A stretch of DNA of 27,933 bases. Source: Bipolaris cookei. Taxonomy: Eukaryota > Ascomycota > Dothideomycetes > Pleosporales > Pleosporaceae. Below are positions 9,010 to 18,448 of this stretch, in pieces. Under the pieces are notes generated by a model. That model did no database searches. It saw only the letters and a program-made list of their open reading frames with translations, and was not told the DNA's origin. The position numbers and the translations under genes were made by a program. The DNA lies in assembly GCA_002286855.1 (NCBI GenBank), contig NRSV01000155.1, positions 1 through 27,933 of the forward strand, given 5' to 3'. The number at the start of each line of letters is the position of its first letter. Position 1 is the first letter of the stretch.

Positions 9010-12000
9010 ATAGACACAACAGACTAAACATATTACAGTACAACGTACGCAAGTCAAGAGACATGGTCATGGCGTCATTACTACGTGACCCAGGGATCTA
9101 CGACTTCGACATTATCGCTATTCAAGAGCCGTGGAAAAACCCATACACAACAACCACACATCACCCAGCCAAGAACAAGTTCCACCTTTGCTACCCAACA
9201 AGCCACACAGGAGGAATAGCTAGAGTCTGTTTCTTTATTAACAAGAAGATAGACCAACTAGGATGGCGCTTTGAGGAACGAACTAGAGACATCTGCTCTA
9301 TAATTATAGACCCAAAAGACGACCAGCAACAACAAGAAAGACTGGTTATCCACAACGTCTACAACCCGCCGAAGACCTCGAGCAACCGACAGAGCGTACT
9401 ACCACAGGTACGAGAAGCGTTAAGACAATATCATACGGACGAACAAATACTGCTTGGTGACTTCAATCTCCATCATCCTCTATGGGGAGGGCTAAATAGA
9501 GAGGTCGCCGATCTCGAGTCGGAGGACCTGATAGACATCATAGGAGACTGCGCACTCCATAACACTCTCCCACCAGGAACGACCACATATGAAGAAAGCC
9601 GCTCGCAGTCCACGATTGATCTCTGCCTCGTAACAACGGGACTGATTGATAAAGTTATTAAGAGCGAAGTAGATAGAAGTCTAGACCACGACTCAGATCA
9701 CCTGCCAATAAGCACAACGTTGGACTTTACAGTGCAACAGCTTGAGAAGGAGCCGCGCAAAGATTGGAAGAGACTAGACGAGAAAGCGTACACTAAAGCG
9801 CTAAGACACGCTTTACCTCCGCTTCGAAGACCGCTCACAAAGGCAGCGCTCGACGCATACACAGGTGAGGTGACAGCCGCAATTCAGAACGCGATACACA
9901 AGGCAGTGCCGGAGACCCAACCCTCTACCTACACGCGGGAAGGATGGACTGAGGAATGCAGAGCAATCCTAACCGAGACAAAACGACTGAAAAGGGTACA
10001 CAGTCAGTATCACACGGAAGAGACATGGGAAGCGTACCGCGCCGCAAGGAACCACAAAGCGAGAACAATCAGCAAAGCCCTACGCAAAGCACATAGAAAC
10101 CGCATAGAGCAAGCGACAGAGTCGCCAGACGCGCTGTGGAAGCTAGCGAGGTGGGCACGTACAAGGCATGACCAGTCAATTGGATCCATACCAACAATAC
10201 AGCACCCTGATACTCAATGTGAAATAGAAGATCCAGCGGAAAAGGCCGAACTGTTTCGAGACGTCTTCTTCCCAGCGCCACCCGAAGCAGACCTGGGAGA
10301 CATAGAGAATGCTACATATACAGGCCAGATTGACATGCCAACAATCGAAGAAAAGGAGGTACGGACAGCTATCCGAGCAGCATCGCCCCTCAAAGCCCCA
10401 GGTCCGGACAGGATCACGAACAAGGCGCTGCAAGCTGGGATCGACCTAATAGCAGTCCATCTAACGAGGATCTTTAACCAGAGTCTGCGACTAGGATACT
10501 GCCCAAACTCATTTCGAGCGTCCATCACAGCTGTCCTCCGCAAACCCGGCAAGACCAACTACGCAGTGCCCAAAGCATACCGTCCCATCGCGCTACTCAA
10601 CACCATTGGCAAGGCTATGGATGCAGTGATAGCCCGGAGACTGAGCTACTTAGTAGAAACCCACCACGTGCTACCGCTGACCCATATGGGGGGAAGGAAG
10701 CACCGATCCACAGAGCACGCACTACACGCTATTACGGCGAAGATCTATGAACGGTGGAACAGCGGAAAAGACGGCCAGGTGGCCAGTCTCTTGCTGCTAG
10801 ACGTGACTGGAGCCTTCGACAACGTGTCTCACAAGCGGCTGCTCCACAACCTACGAAAACGCAAAGTCGACGAAAGGATAGTGCGCTGGATAGCAAGCTT
10901 TTTAAGCGATAGACACACCTGCATTCTAGTCGACGGGTATAAATCCAAAGACTACGAGATAAACACAGGCATCCCCCAGGGCTCACCACTCTCACCTATA
11001 CTCTATCTCTTCTACAACGCAGACCTAATCGAGCAGTGCAACGAGCAGACGGACGCTATGTCAGTAGGATATATCGACGACGTCGCTATCCTCGCCTGGG
11101 GCAAGACCACAGAACGAACGTGCGAAGTGCTAGGCACAGTACTAGAGAAAGCACAGCGATGGGCATCGACACACGCATCTGTCTTTGCTCCCGATAAATT
11201 CCAGCTAACTCACTTCACAAGATCACGCAAACGTATCAACGTCGATACGCCCATCCAGACAGAGTGGGGCGAGATAAAGCCGTCACCAACCTGCAAGTAC
11301 CTCGGGCTAACCCTGGACAACAAACTGAAGTGGAGAGAGCAAGTAGAGACAATCAGACAGAAAGCAACACGCACAGTACACATGCTGAGCAGCCTCGGCA
11401 GCTCTACTTGGGGCGTCCGTCTGCAGGACATGCGCAGACTGTACGAAGCCATCGCACTCCCACAAATGATGTACGCTTGTTCCATCTGGTCCAACGCCAA
11501 CCTCAACGACAAAAATCGCGCCTACACGCATAAGACGATAGATGCCCTGCGCAGTATCCAAGCAAGAGCAGCGCGAAGTATATGCGGAGCCTATAGAGCA
11601 ACCTCAAGGGCCGCACTTGACGTAGAAACGTTTCTCCTTCCAATCGAACAGCAGATCTGGAAGCACAACGCAGACGTTATTACTCGACTATCTTCGTCTA
11701 GGGACATCGCGAAAACCGCAGGCTTTGAGCCGAGAGAACCGGCACCAGTGGCCATGGATAAGAACTACAGAGCACATAAGAGTCCTTGGCAGAAGATCTA
11801 TGAGGCACTAAGGAGCAAGCAAGTGCGCAATCTAGATAAGCAAGAGCATATCCCGCCATTCATCACGCCTCCATGGCAGAGAGGGCCGCGCACCCACATC
11901 GAAGGCAATGCAGACAAGGCCCGAGACCGCCACGACGCAGAGTGTGCAACAGATAACAGCCTTAGCATATATACCGATGGTAGTGGCATCGACGGCGAGA

Positions 12001-12875
12001 TTGGCTCCGCAGCGGTATGCCCACTCATACAGCAGACACTGTCTGTACACATGGGGCCAAGCACCCTATCGACAGTATACGCCGCGGAGCTGCAAGGCAT
12101 CAGTTTGGCACTACAGATCGCGCGGAGATACGCAAACGAGCACGGTGAACGGAAGAGTATAGCCATATACACGGACAACCAGGCCGCTATATGGTCTGTA
12201 GCCAAGGCAGAGGGACGATCTGGCGCCTACATCCTCGGAGAGATCGCGCAGCAGGTCCAGGAGCTCCAGGACAAAGGACTAACCGTAACCGTTCGATGGA
12301 TACCGGCCCACGTAGGAATCCCCGGAAACGAGGCCGCCGACCAGGCTGCCAAGGAGGCAACTGGATGGAGAGAGGACGGCCGCAGCCAGCCACCAGCAAA
12401 CCCGCCATCGCAGCTGCACCCACTCAGAACAACACTCAGAAGGTGGTGCAAGACACAGGCAGAAAGGGCTTGGATCAGCACATGGAGGGAAGACAAGAGA
12501 GGCCGCGCGACATACAGACACACGCCGACGCCCACTAAGAAAGTGCTGCAGCTCCACGAAAGGCTCAGCAAAAGGGAAAGCGCGCTGTTGGTGCAGCTGC
12601 GAACCGAGAAGATAGGCCTCAACGACTTTCTCTTCAGTCGACACGTCCCGACCATTACCAACCCCCGCTGCAGCTGTGGAGAGAGGCGGCAGACCGTCAC
12701 CCACGTCCTCCTCCGCTGCAGCAAGTATAAGGACCTCCGGAACCGCATTTTCGCCAACCTGTCCGGACGGAACAGTCTCAGGACTATCCTGAGCACGCCG
12801 CAGCTAGCCACCAAAGCTATCGAGTATATGGAACAGACGCAGATCCTTGGGCATGTTGGGATCAGAGATGAGTAG
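9006..12875 (+). CDS. LINE ORF2 polyprotein: EEP endonuclease, reverse transcriptase, RNase H, copy 2
   Basis: 1289 aa, intact. Endonuclease motifs QEPW, GDFNLHHPLWGG (D152) and HDSDH; RT blocks LDVTGAFD, GIPQGSPLSP and YIDD (Y689); RNase H residues D991, E1028, D1057 and D1112; C-terminal CXCX8HX4C motif. Function as for the homologous ORF at 1611. All catalytic residues are present and no stop or frameshift was found, so this copy is potentially active. The degree of divergence from copy 1 with all motifs kept points to two separately maintained subfamilies rather than a recent local duplication. Confidence 0.96.
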   Translation: MNRHNRLNILQYNVRKSRDMVMASLLRDPGIYDFDIIAIQEPWKNPYTTTTHHPAKNKFHLCYPTSHTGGIARVCFFINKKIDQLGWRFEERTRDICSIIIDPKDDQQQQERLVIHNVYNPPKTSSNRQSVLPQVREALRQYHTDEQILLGDFNLHHPLWGGLNREVADLESEDLIDIIGDCALHNTLPPGTTTYEESRSQSTIDLCLVTTGLIDKVIKSEVDRSLDHDSDHLPISTTLDFTVQQLEKEPRKDWKRLDEKAYTKALRHALPPLRRPLTKAALDAYTGEVTAAIQNAIHKAVPETQPSTYTREGWTEECRAILTETKRLKRVHSQYHTEETWEAYRAARNHKARTISKALRKAHRNRIEQATESPDALWKLARWARTRHDQSIGSIPTIQHPDTQCEIEDPAEKAELFRDVFFPAPPEADLGDIENATYTGQIDMPTIEEKEVRTAIRAASPLKAPGPDRITNKALQAGIDLIAVHLTRIFNQSLRLGYCPNSFRASITAVLRKPGKTNYAVPKAYRPIALLNTIGKAMDAVIARRLSYLVETHHVLPLTHMGGRKHRSTEHALHAITAKIYERWNSGKDGQVASLLLLDVTGAFDNVSHKRLLHNLRKRKVDERIVRWIASFLSDRHTCILVDGYKSKDYEINTGIPQGSPLSPILYLFYNADLIEQCNEQTDAMSVGYIDDVAILAWGKTTERTCEVLGTVLEKAQRWASTHASVFAPDKFQLTHFTRSRKRINVDTPIQTEWGEIKPSPTCKYLGLTLDNKLKWREQVETIRQKATRTVHMLSSLGSSTWGVRLQDMRRLYEAIALPQMMYACSIWSNANLNDKNRAYTHKTIDALRSIQARAARSICGAYRATSRAALDVETFLLPIEQQIWKHNADVITRLSSSRDIAKTAGFEPREPAPVAMDKNYRAHKSPWQKIYEALRSKQVRNLDKQEHIPPFITPPWQRGPRTHIEGNADKARDRHDAECATDNSLSIYTDGSGIDGEIGSAAVCPLIQQTLSVHMGPSTLSTVYAAELQGISLALQIARRYANEHGERKSIAIYTDNQAAIWSVAKAEGRSGAYILGEIAQQVQELQDKGLTVTVRWIPAHVGIPGNEAADQAAKEATGWREDGRSQPPANPPSQLHPLRTTLRRWCKTQAERAWISTWREDKRGRATYRHTPTPTKKVLQLHERLSKRESALLVQLRTEKIGLNDFLFSRHVPTITNPRCSCGERRQTVTHVLLRCSKYKDLRNRIFANLSGRNSLRTILSTPQLATKAIEYMEQTQILGHVGIRDE

Positions 12876-13194
12876 ACGACGCCAAGCACTGGGGGGAGAC
12901 TGTAGGTACAGCGGACGCGACCGACGAGGCAACGCGCCTCTACGAGCCTAGAATCAAAGCATACAGTTAGTAGAACCAGTATCTAGACAAGCTTGCCGGC
13001 CGAGTGTAGATAGTGGTTGAGGAAGAACGGCAGGTTGCTGGGGACAGATGGTCTCTTTCGAGGGATGAAGTGGGGCGGCGCGGATCAACGTCCGCACCGC
13101 GTCCGCTGTCTGCCACGCCTGTCACTCCGGGCATAGCTGCGCAGCACGCGGCTGAAACCGAGTAGGAGTCAATAAATAAATAAATAAATAAATA
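12876..13194 (+). repeat. LINE copy 2 3' UTR and (TAAA)n tail
   Basis: Homologous to 5475-5793 with scattered substitutions. Conserved blocks include GGGGGGAGACTGTAGGTA after the stop and GCGGCTGAAACCGAGTAGGA at the end. The tail starts with one TCAA unit (13169-13172), then TAAA units from 13173, cut at TA (13193-13194) by element A. Confidence 0.85.
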
Positions 13195-13257
13195 ACGTAA
13201 AGCACCACCGAGCCGGACACACCACCGAGCCGGACACTTTTTCTTGGCATCGCGAAC
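13195..13257 (+). repeat. Left terminal inverted repeat of element A, with two 17-bp units
   Basis: Pairs with 14680-14742 over 63 bp with one mismatch. After an 8-bp tip it holds two exact tandem copies of CACCACCGAGCCGGACA at 13203-13219 and 13220-13236. Tandem units in the inverted repeat are plausible binding sites for the transposase DNA-binding domain. Confidence 0.95.
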
Positions 13258-13274
13258 ATCACTTGCAAAGTAAC

Positions 13275-14659
13275 ATGTCCCAACTACGTAAAGATACATT
13301 AACTCAGAGAGAAGGCAGAATTACTCTTGCTATTCAGGCCTATCGTACGGGCCAGTTTAAGAGCATTCGACGCGCTGCTGCTGTCTACAACGTTCCTTTT
13401 CAGCGGCTTTCTGATCGGCTTAACAAAATCACTTTTCGACCCCAGATATCTCCAAACTGCCGCAAACTAACTATAATTGAAGAGCAAACAATTGTACGAT
13501 ATATTCTTGATCTAGACTCACGAGGATTTGCTCCCCGACTGTGTGAGGTAGCGGATATGGCAGAGAAACTACTGCGCGTACGAGATGGCCAACCTTTAGG
13601 CAAGAACTGGGCAGAGCGATTTGTATCGCGTTCCGACGAGCTTAAAACAGCTTTCAATCGAGCAAAGGACCGCCAGAGAATACAGCAGGAAGATCCAGAG
13701 GTTATTAACGCGTGGTTTGAGCTTGTACGAGAGACAATTGAGAAGTATGGAGTACATTCTGACGACATCCATAACTTTGACGAGACTGGCTTTCAGATGG
13801 GCGTGATTGGCTCAATGAAGGTAGTTACAGGCGCAGAGCGTCGTACGAGGCCTACTTTGACGCAGCCAGGCAATCGTGAGTGGGTTACAGTTATTCAGAG
13901 CATCTGCGCTGCGGGGTATGCTACTCCGCCATTCATTATCTACAAGGGACGCGTCCATATCTCTGCTTGGTACGAAGAAGTAGATATACCGTACGATTGG
14001 AAGCTCTCAGTATCACAGAACGGCTGGACAAATAACGCGCTTGGTCTTGAGTGGTTAAAGCACTTTGACGAGCATACAAAGACGCGTCAGGTGGGGTCGT
14101 ACAGGCTACTTATTCTTGACGGCCATGAGAGCCACCTAAACCAAGAATTTAAGGACTACTGTCTTGAACAGAAGATTCTTACTCTTTGTATGCCTGCTCA
14201 TTCATCGCATATACTTCAGCCGCTTGACGTTGTCTGCTTTTCGCCTCTTANGTACGATCACCAACTGCTGCACAAGAAGGCTTCTCAAAGCTTATTGAAG
14301 GAGCTGAGGAGATGCTACATGAGAATGTGCTTATGAAGGCCCGCATACGAGAGCTTGAAGAGCAATTAGCTGAGGTAACAAAGCGCCGAGGGCGTAAAAG
14401 AAAGCGAATTCAGACAGGCGGGACACTAGACTTTGGTGCAGGAGCATCGCAGGCAGCTGAAAATGCTGCTACTGGTCGTACGGCATCAAAGAAGGCGCGT
14501 GGTGGGGGTAGTCAAGAAAAGGCTCTACCAGGTCAACGGCACTGTGGAACCTGTGGGAGAGTGGGCCATAACGCCCGTACGTGCCAAAAAGATGTAGAAG
14601 AAGATTCTCTATCAGATACAAGTGAGTTGTATAACGCATCTATAGCTAGTGTAGAGTAA
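13275..14659 (+). pseudogene. Pogo/Fot-like DDE transposase of element A, with a gap
   Basis: The ATG at 13275 is the first in frame; the frame extends four codons upstream without an ATG. Order: psq-type helix-turn-helix (about residues 16-52), CENP-B-type helix-turn-helix (about 60-140), DDE catalytic domain. Catalytic candidates are D169 (in NFDETGF), D282 (in LILDGHESH) and D318 (in LQPLD), with 35 residues between the last two. At 14251 an N interrupts the frame. The protein resumes in another frame from 14252 with a coiled coil, a basic KRRGRKRKR stretch and a zinc knuckle (14543-14584, CX2CX3GHX4C), ending with TAA at 14657-14659. The part between the catalytic domain and C-terminus is missing, more likely absent from the assembly than from the genome. 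Confidence 0.85.
14251..14251. other. Ambiguous base N inside transposase, probable hidden assembly gap
   Basis: Upstream sequence ends at the conserved LQPLD..CFSPL segment; downstream sequence starts within the C-terminal coiled coil in a different frame. Family members have a further stretch between these points, so one base cannot be the true gap length. Confidence 0.7.
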
Positions 14660-14679
14660 TTCGAGTTTTCGTACATGAA

Positions 14680-14742
14680 GTTCGTGATGCCAAGAAAAAG
14701 TGTCCGGCTCGGTGGTGTGTCCGGCTCGGTGGTGCTTTACGT
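14680..14742 (-). repeat. Right terminal inverted repeat of element A
   Basis: Inverse complement of 13195-13257 with one mismatch, containing the same two 17-bp units in opposite orientation. Followed by TA and then by the rest of the LINE tail (AATAAATCAACC). Confidence 0.95.
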
Positions 14743-14750
14743 TAAATAAA

Positions 14751-16442
14751 TCAACCTATTACTGACAAATAAAATCGATCTTGGCTCTTATAGACCTGTA
14801 CACCCTAAAACCTACATGGAATGACTCGTAAAATTAGTCTTTACCTCCTCCCGCTCTTATCTTCTAAATTGAGCCTCTGTAGCGTATGCAAAACGCGTGT
14901 ACAGTTGGCGCTTTTCGTCCGTGCGCAGTTGTTTGTCTATCGATAGGACTCTTGGCGTAGCCGTGGCCATCCCAAAGACCTCGAACAAGGCAGCCTGGGC
15001 CAATCCCCTGGCATAGTAGATTGATACACGATAGTCAAGACAATACGTAGTAGCCATCCCACCTTGCCCCTCCTCCTATTCGGTTATCTATGCTAGTCAT
15101 ACTCCTAGAGGGACCTTGTTTCAACACTTTTGTTATTCGATTGCATGCCACGAGAAAAAAGAAATCTTGAACGAATGAGCTGAGTTCCAAGCCGTGTATC
15201 ACGTACGTACGTCCATGTGAGACAAAATCTCGATCAGTTGGCCGTGAATCGAACTAGTATCCGTGTACCTTCAAGTGTACTACGTGCATAGATAGTGTAT
15301 GTCTGTCTTGCGTCAACGTGAGTTAATAACAGGGCTCTTTTTTGAAGTCGCGTTAGCTATCCAAAGGACCCATAACGTTTAAGCTGTGAACGGTCTGTAG
15401 AGACTGTATTCCAGCTACCTAGTCCAGATGCTATTTACATTCAAGATGAAAGAGGAAGGTAAGACACGAGCGGGGAGCCTCTTTTGTTTGGGTTGGCGCA
15501 CGGCCCTCACCTTGCCAGGGACGCGACTAGGCCAGCAGCCTAGTTATGTGACTCAGGGCTCAGCCCGTTACATAAGCGAGTAATCAATGATCAATTTCTT
15601 ACCCAATAGTCACTGCTAAGTTTCTTGCCATTGAAAAGAGAAGAACAAGGTAGAGAGTAACTGGTGTGTTATCGCTACAGAAGAAACTATTGTAGGAGTA
15701 TCAAAATCCCACTACCATCTTTTCACCGCGGTTTATATGCTAGCCCAATCTGGCTAATCCAGTGTGGGTGCTCGAAACGGGTTAGTGCTAGCTACTCCCA
15801 AAACTACACTTGCCTCCATAGCTAATGACCATATAAGATCTCAAACACCAGGCGTCTGCTAAGAAGCCTAGCCACAAACAGACAAAAGCCGAAGCACCAC
15901 AGTAGTACCACACAAAAAAACCCCACATGTAAATAGCAAGATAGAACGACCTACGGCTGAAGTCTTACATAGCCCCAAGTTGCATATAGAATCTAATGGA
16001 ATAACAATTTACGATCTCAACCTGAAAATCCAATTTTTAACCCGCCTACAAAACGGTTTGGACCCAGAGCTTACGGTGCCAAGACTTGTAATAACGCAAT
16101 ACGATGAGTATAGCTGCGTTGCAATATGAAGATCACGACCAAAATCAGCCAACGGGTCATACTAGAGTAGACTGTCTAAGTATGATCGTCAGTTTTTCGG
16201 CGCTTACTATAGTTGTATCGTGATTTTTTTCTTCATGAAATCTGAGACTTAGTGCTTACTACGACTCTTTAAATAACTCGACTCTATATTTGTGAGTATC
16301 TCTGAACTATTTAAGACTGATGAACACACTGCTGTCCATGCTCTACTAAACTGTTTTCTATTGCATCTAGTTACCATCGTGTTATACTCCAAGTTCATAC
16401 TATATCTCGAATTCAAGAAAAACGAGAGAATAGTGGTTCAGA
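14751..16442. other. Low-copy spacer, no convincing gene
   Basis: About 1.7 kb of unique-looking sequence with no open frame of useful length apart from a 66-codon minus-strand frame at 14857-15057. A TTTAAATA box near 16267 lies about 175 bp upstream of the secreted-protein gene and may be part of its promoter. Confidence 0.5.
14857..15057 (-). CDS. Hypothetical 66-aa reading frame
   Basis: ATG-initiated frame of 66 codons on the minus strand. It has no signal peptide and no motif I recognise; the composition is ordinary, with a charged C-terminal half. It could be a remnant or last exon of a decayed gene, or chance. Comparison with related genomes or transcripts would settle it. Confidence 0.2.
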   Translation of the reverse strand: MATTYCLDYRVSIYYARGLAQAALFEVFGMATATPRVLSIDKQLRTDEKRQLYTRFAYATEAQFRR

Positions 16443-16810
16443 ATGATGACCGACCTGAAAAATATCTTGCTTCTCCTAGCTGCTGCCGGAACTATTGGTG
16501 CCAGCCAGAGTTCCGAGAGCTCTATAGTAGTAATACCTCGGACGACGCCTAGTCAGCCGGCAGCCTCCGTGGCACCCTTTGTGAGTTGATTTCCTCCTCA
16601 CATACTCGTATGATTTCTAATACTGGCTTTCTAGCTCTGCGACCCAGTTAGGCAGATATGCGGCAATGGTGATGAAATCAATATCTCCACATGTAGGGTA
16701 AGTATAAACTGTACCTTTTCCATTCCATTGTCCTAACTCAACGTCAGGATTTTTGTCCTGGTTGGAAAGGTTGCACACCACTCGGTGATGGAACAGCGAG
16801 CTGCGGATAA
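16443..16810 (+). CDS. Small secreted cysteine-rich protein, 87 aa, three exons (candidate effector)
   Basis: Exons 16443-16580, 16635-16697 and 16748-16810, with introns of 54 bp (GTGAGT..CTAG) and 50 bp (GTAAGT..CAG), both phase 0. The start is two consecutive ATGs. Residues 1-20 form a signal peptide: short polar start, then a Leu/Ala core, with likely cleavage near GAS-Q. A Ser/Thr/Pro-rich linker covers about 21-46. The mature C-terminal half has six cysteines at 48, 55, 66, 70, 76 and 86 (CX6CX10CX3CX5CX9C), an even number fitting three disulfides. Size, signal peptide, cysteine content and location in a transposon-bounded island match fungal small secreted proteins and effectors. I do not recognise the family. 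The structure is a prediction from splice signals only. Confidence 0.72.
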
Positions 16811-17283
16811 GATTTACTGTTTGATCGATGGTCCGGGATGTGGGTAGTACTAGAATGATTGAGCTTTGTCTGGATCGCAGAGTCAGATATCGCATATCCC
16901 GTAACACAGATAGTCAGGCCAATTGTTGAATCATGATACCAAGAAAACCTTTTGCACTTTTCTTATCGGAGATTGATCCAATCCCCACATTAAGCTACAC
17001 GATCTTTTTGCCAATTGAATACATACTGACTCGTCCCCCCTATACATGCCCAGCCCACCCCCCTCTCACAAACCTACTCGACAAACTTCCACGTCCCATC
17101 CTCCCTCCTCCCCCTATCCCCATATCCCTCCGGCAACTTCTCTCCGACAAACAGATAAATACTACGGAGGTGCCCTTCAAAAGTTCTGTCCCACGCTAAT
17201 CTCGGCGCTTCGGCGCAACTCTTCTTGGTGCAACTCTCACCTTCAAGCTGAGAGTAGCTATACGATTAATCTGTATCGATACT
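16811..17283. promoter_or_regulatory. Intergenic region with pyrimidine-rich tract upstream of the HTH gene
   Basis: No gene seen. A strongly C/T-rich plus-strand tract runs from about 17032 to 17132, a common feature of fungal core promoters, followed by about 150 bp to the ATG at 17284. Two near copies of a GCAACTCT motif lie at about 17215-17240. Confidence 0.35.
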
Positions 17284-18053
17284 ATGTCTCCTAACACTGA
17301 CTCTTATACCCTCGCCTTGATTGTGACGTTAAAGTTACCTCCTGTTGGCAAGTCTACATCACAGATATCAGAGCTAACTGGTGTTCATCCTCGTACGGTC
17401 AACCGTATCTATAGCAGAGCTATCGCTGCTGGCTTTGAGCCAAACATCCTGCAATCCAGGTTCAAGGAACCTGATGACGAGGAGACGCCTTGGACGTACA
17501 AGGAACGTAGGGAACAACACATGAAGCTGTGTTGGTACGACTGCAAAGCAAGATGCGAATTCCACAAAAAAGACAAGGAGGACTGTAGGACGGACCAGGA
17601 CAGGTGCTGTCATCCACAGCTGTGGGCAGACGAGTGTCTGGTAGACAACTGCTACCTCCACGAACAGGAAAAAAAGAAGCTCATGAGAGACTCTTGTGGA
17701 CGCAATGCAAGAAGGAATGCTCCTTTCACAAACAATAATTTGAGGATGCTCGGAAGGTAGATGACTACTACCATAGCGCCCTATCATCGACCATTTGTGA
17801 GGCAACGGATTGCCCGATTCACAAAGCCAAGAAGCCGGAACCAAGGAAAAGGATTAGGAGGCAGAAAACGCCTCACCAGAACATCCATGGGAGCTTCTGT
17901 TACAACGACAACTGCTTGACGCACGTTCATGTATTACAGGGGGTTAGACTATACTTCCTTAGCTTCGATCCGGGTTGGGGCGAAGCAGGCAAACGCTGTA
18001 ACCCGTGCGATTGTCTGGCGATTCGTGTGAAAAATAGTTATGGATGTAACTAA
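17284..18053 (+). pseudogene. Helix-turn-helix protein with repeated Cys/His modules, frameshifted
   Basis: The ATG at 17284 opens a frame with a helix-turn-helix at about residues 13-47 (SQISELTGVHPRTVNRIYSR core). A series of modules of the form CX3-4CX2H follows: 17542-17565 and 17635-17661 in the first frame, then 17706-17729, 17796-17822 and 17898-17924 in a second frame, plus more cysteines before the TAA at 18051-18053. The frame change lies near a run of seven A at about 17669-17675; eight would restore the frame. The second frame also has one TAA at 17736-17738, explainable as CAA to TAA. So this is probably a gene of about 255 codons broken by one indel and one nonsense change. The family is not recognised; the HTH resembles those of transposon-derived proteins, and the Cys/His modules suggest metal binding. 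Confidence 0.55.
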
Positions 18054-18448
18054 AGTAAAGACAATAAATTCTGTATCGAATAGAATAACTAAGTATCAAT
18101 CTACGTAAGAGAAAAACTTATGAGAGTTGACCACAAGGAGAGTAATAATAAAATCCATCCATCCTTATATCCTCATTGCTTCAAGTCCTGCCATCACTGC
18201 CATCAGGGCCTAATCCCTGTCATTCCTGATGTCTCCGATGGTTGCCATCACATATTTTCTGCCATCAGGCATTAGCGCCTAATGGTTGGTCTTGGCGTGA
18301 TGACAATCACGTGATCTTCACCTCGCGGCAATCATTACCTTCTGACGTGGACGTCCCTCGGCTTGCCGCCTTCTCGTCTTTAGTCAAGGAGAGAGACTTC
18401 TTGTTACTTGTAAAATCATACCAAGCAAGGATTAGGCTACTTTCCTAG
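18054..18448. other. Spacer with duplicated short motif and palindrome
   Basis: No convincing gene. CTGCCATCAGG occurs in two similar contexts (about 18198 and 18260), each followed within a few bases by a CCTAAT block; the second context contains the palindrome CATTAG-CGC-CTAATG. A 68-codon frame at 18242-18448 has no recognisable motif and is left uncalled. Confidence 0.35.

Larger units (their letters stand above)
13195..14742 (+). mobile_element. Pogo/Fot-like DNA transposon, element A
   Basis: Bounded by 63-bp terminal inverted repeats with one mismatch and flanked by TA on both sides (13193-13194 and 14743-14744), the target duplication of Tc1/mariner-pogo elements. It carries one DDE transposase gene on the plus strand, interrupted by an N at 14251. 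The insertion lies inside the (TAAA)n tail of LINE copy 2, so it is younger than that LINE. The same terminus recurs, inverted, at 27740-27830. Confidence 0.95.
7187..14750 (+). mobile_element. Non-LTR retrotransposon (LINE), copy 2, full length, interrupted in its tail by element A
   Basis: Same architecture as copy 1 but clearly diverged: ORF2 proteins agree at roughly two thirds of positions by eye, and the tail unit is TAAA rather than TCAA. The 5' boundary lies somewhere in 7187-7326; the exact base is unknown because no target-site duplication was recognised. The (TAAA)n tail is split at a TA by a pogo-like transposon (13195-14742) and resumes at 14743-14750. Confidence 0.9.

Noticed and set aside
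12227..12889. 220-codon minus-strand frame within LINE ORF2
   Set aside because: Antisense shadow of the conserved RNase H and C-terminal coding region; all sense-strand motifs are intact.
13203..13236. Tandem 17-bp repeats considered as CRISPR-like or satellite
   Set aside because: Only two units without spacers, mirrored at the other end of a TA-flanked transposon; they belong to its terminal inverted repeat.
15180..15290. GTTCGATTC motif on the minus strand, like a tRNA T-loop
   Set aside because: No pairing T-stem, acceptor stem or anticodon arm could be built around it.
15480..15590. Possible LTR fragment, minus strand starting TGTAACGGGCTGAGCC
   Set aside because: The start resembles fungal LTR ends, but no second boundary, target duplication or internal sequence was found; needs a repeat library search.
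16292..16552. 86-codon plus-strand frame overlapping the secreted-protein exon 1
   Set aside because: It has no motif and overlaps in another frame the exon that carries the signal peptide; the spliced gene explains the locus better.
17046..17294. Overlapping proline-rich frames in the pyrimidine tract
   Set aside because: Low-complexity CCN translation of a C-rich promoter tract; no conserved features.
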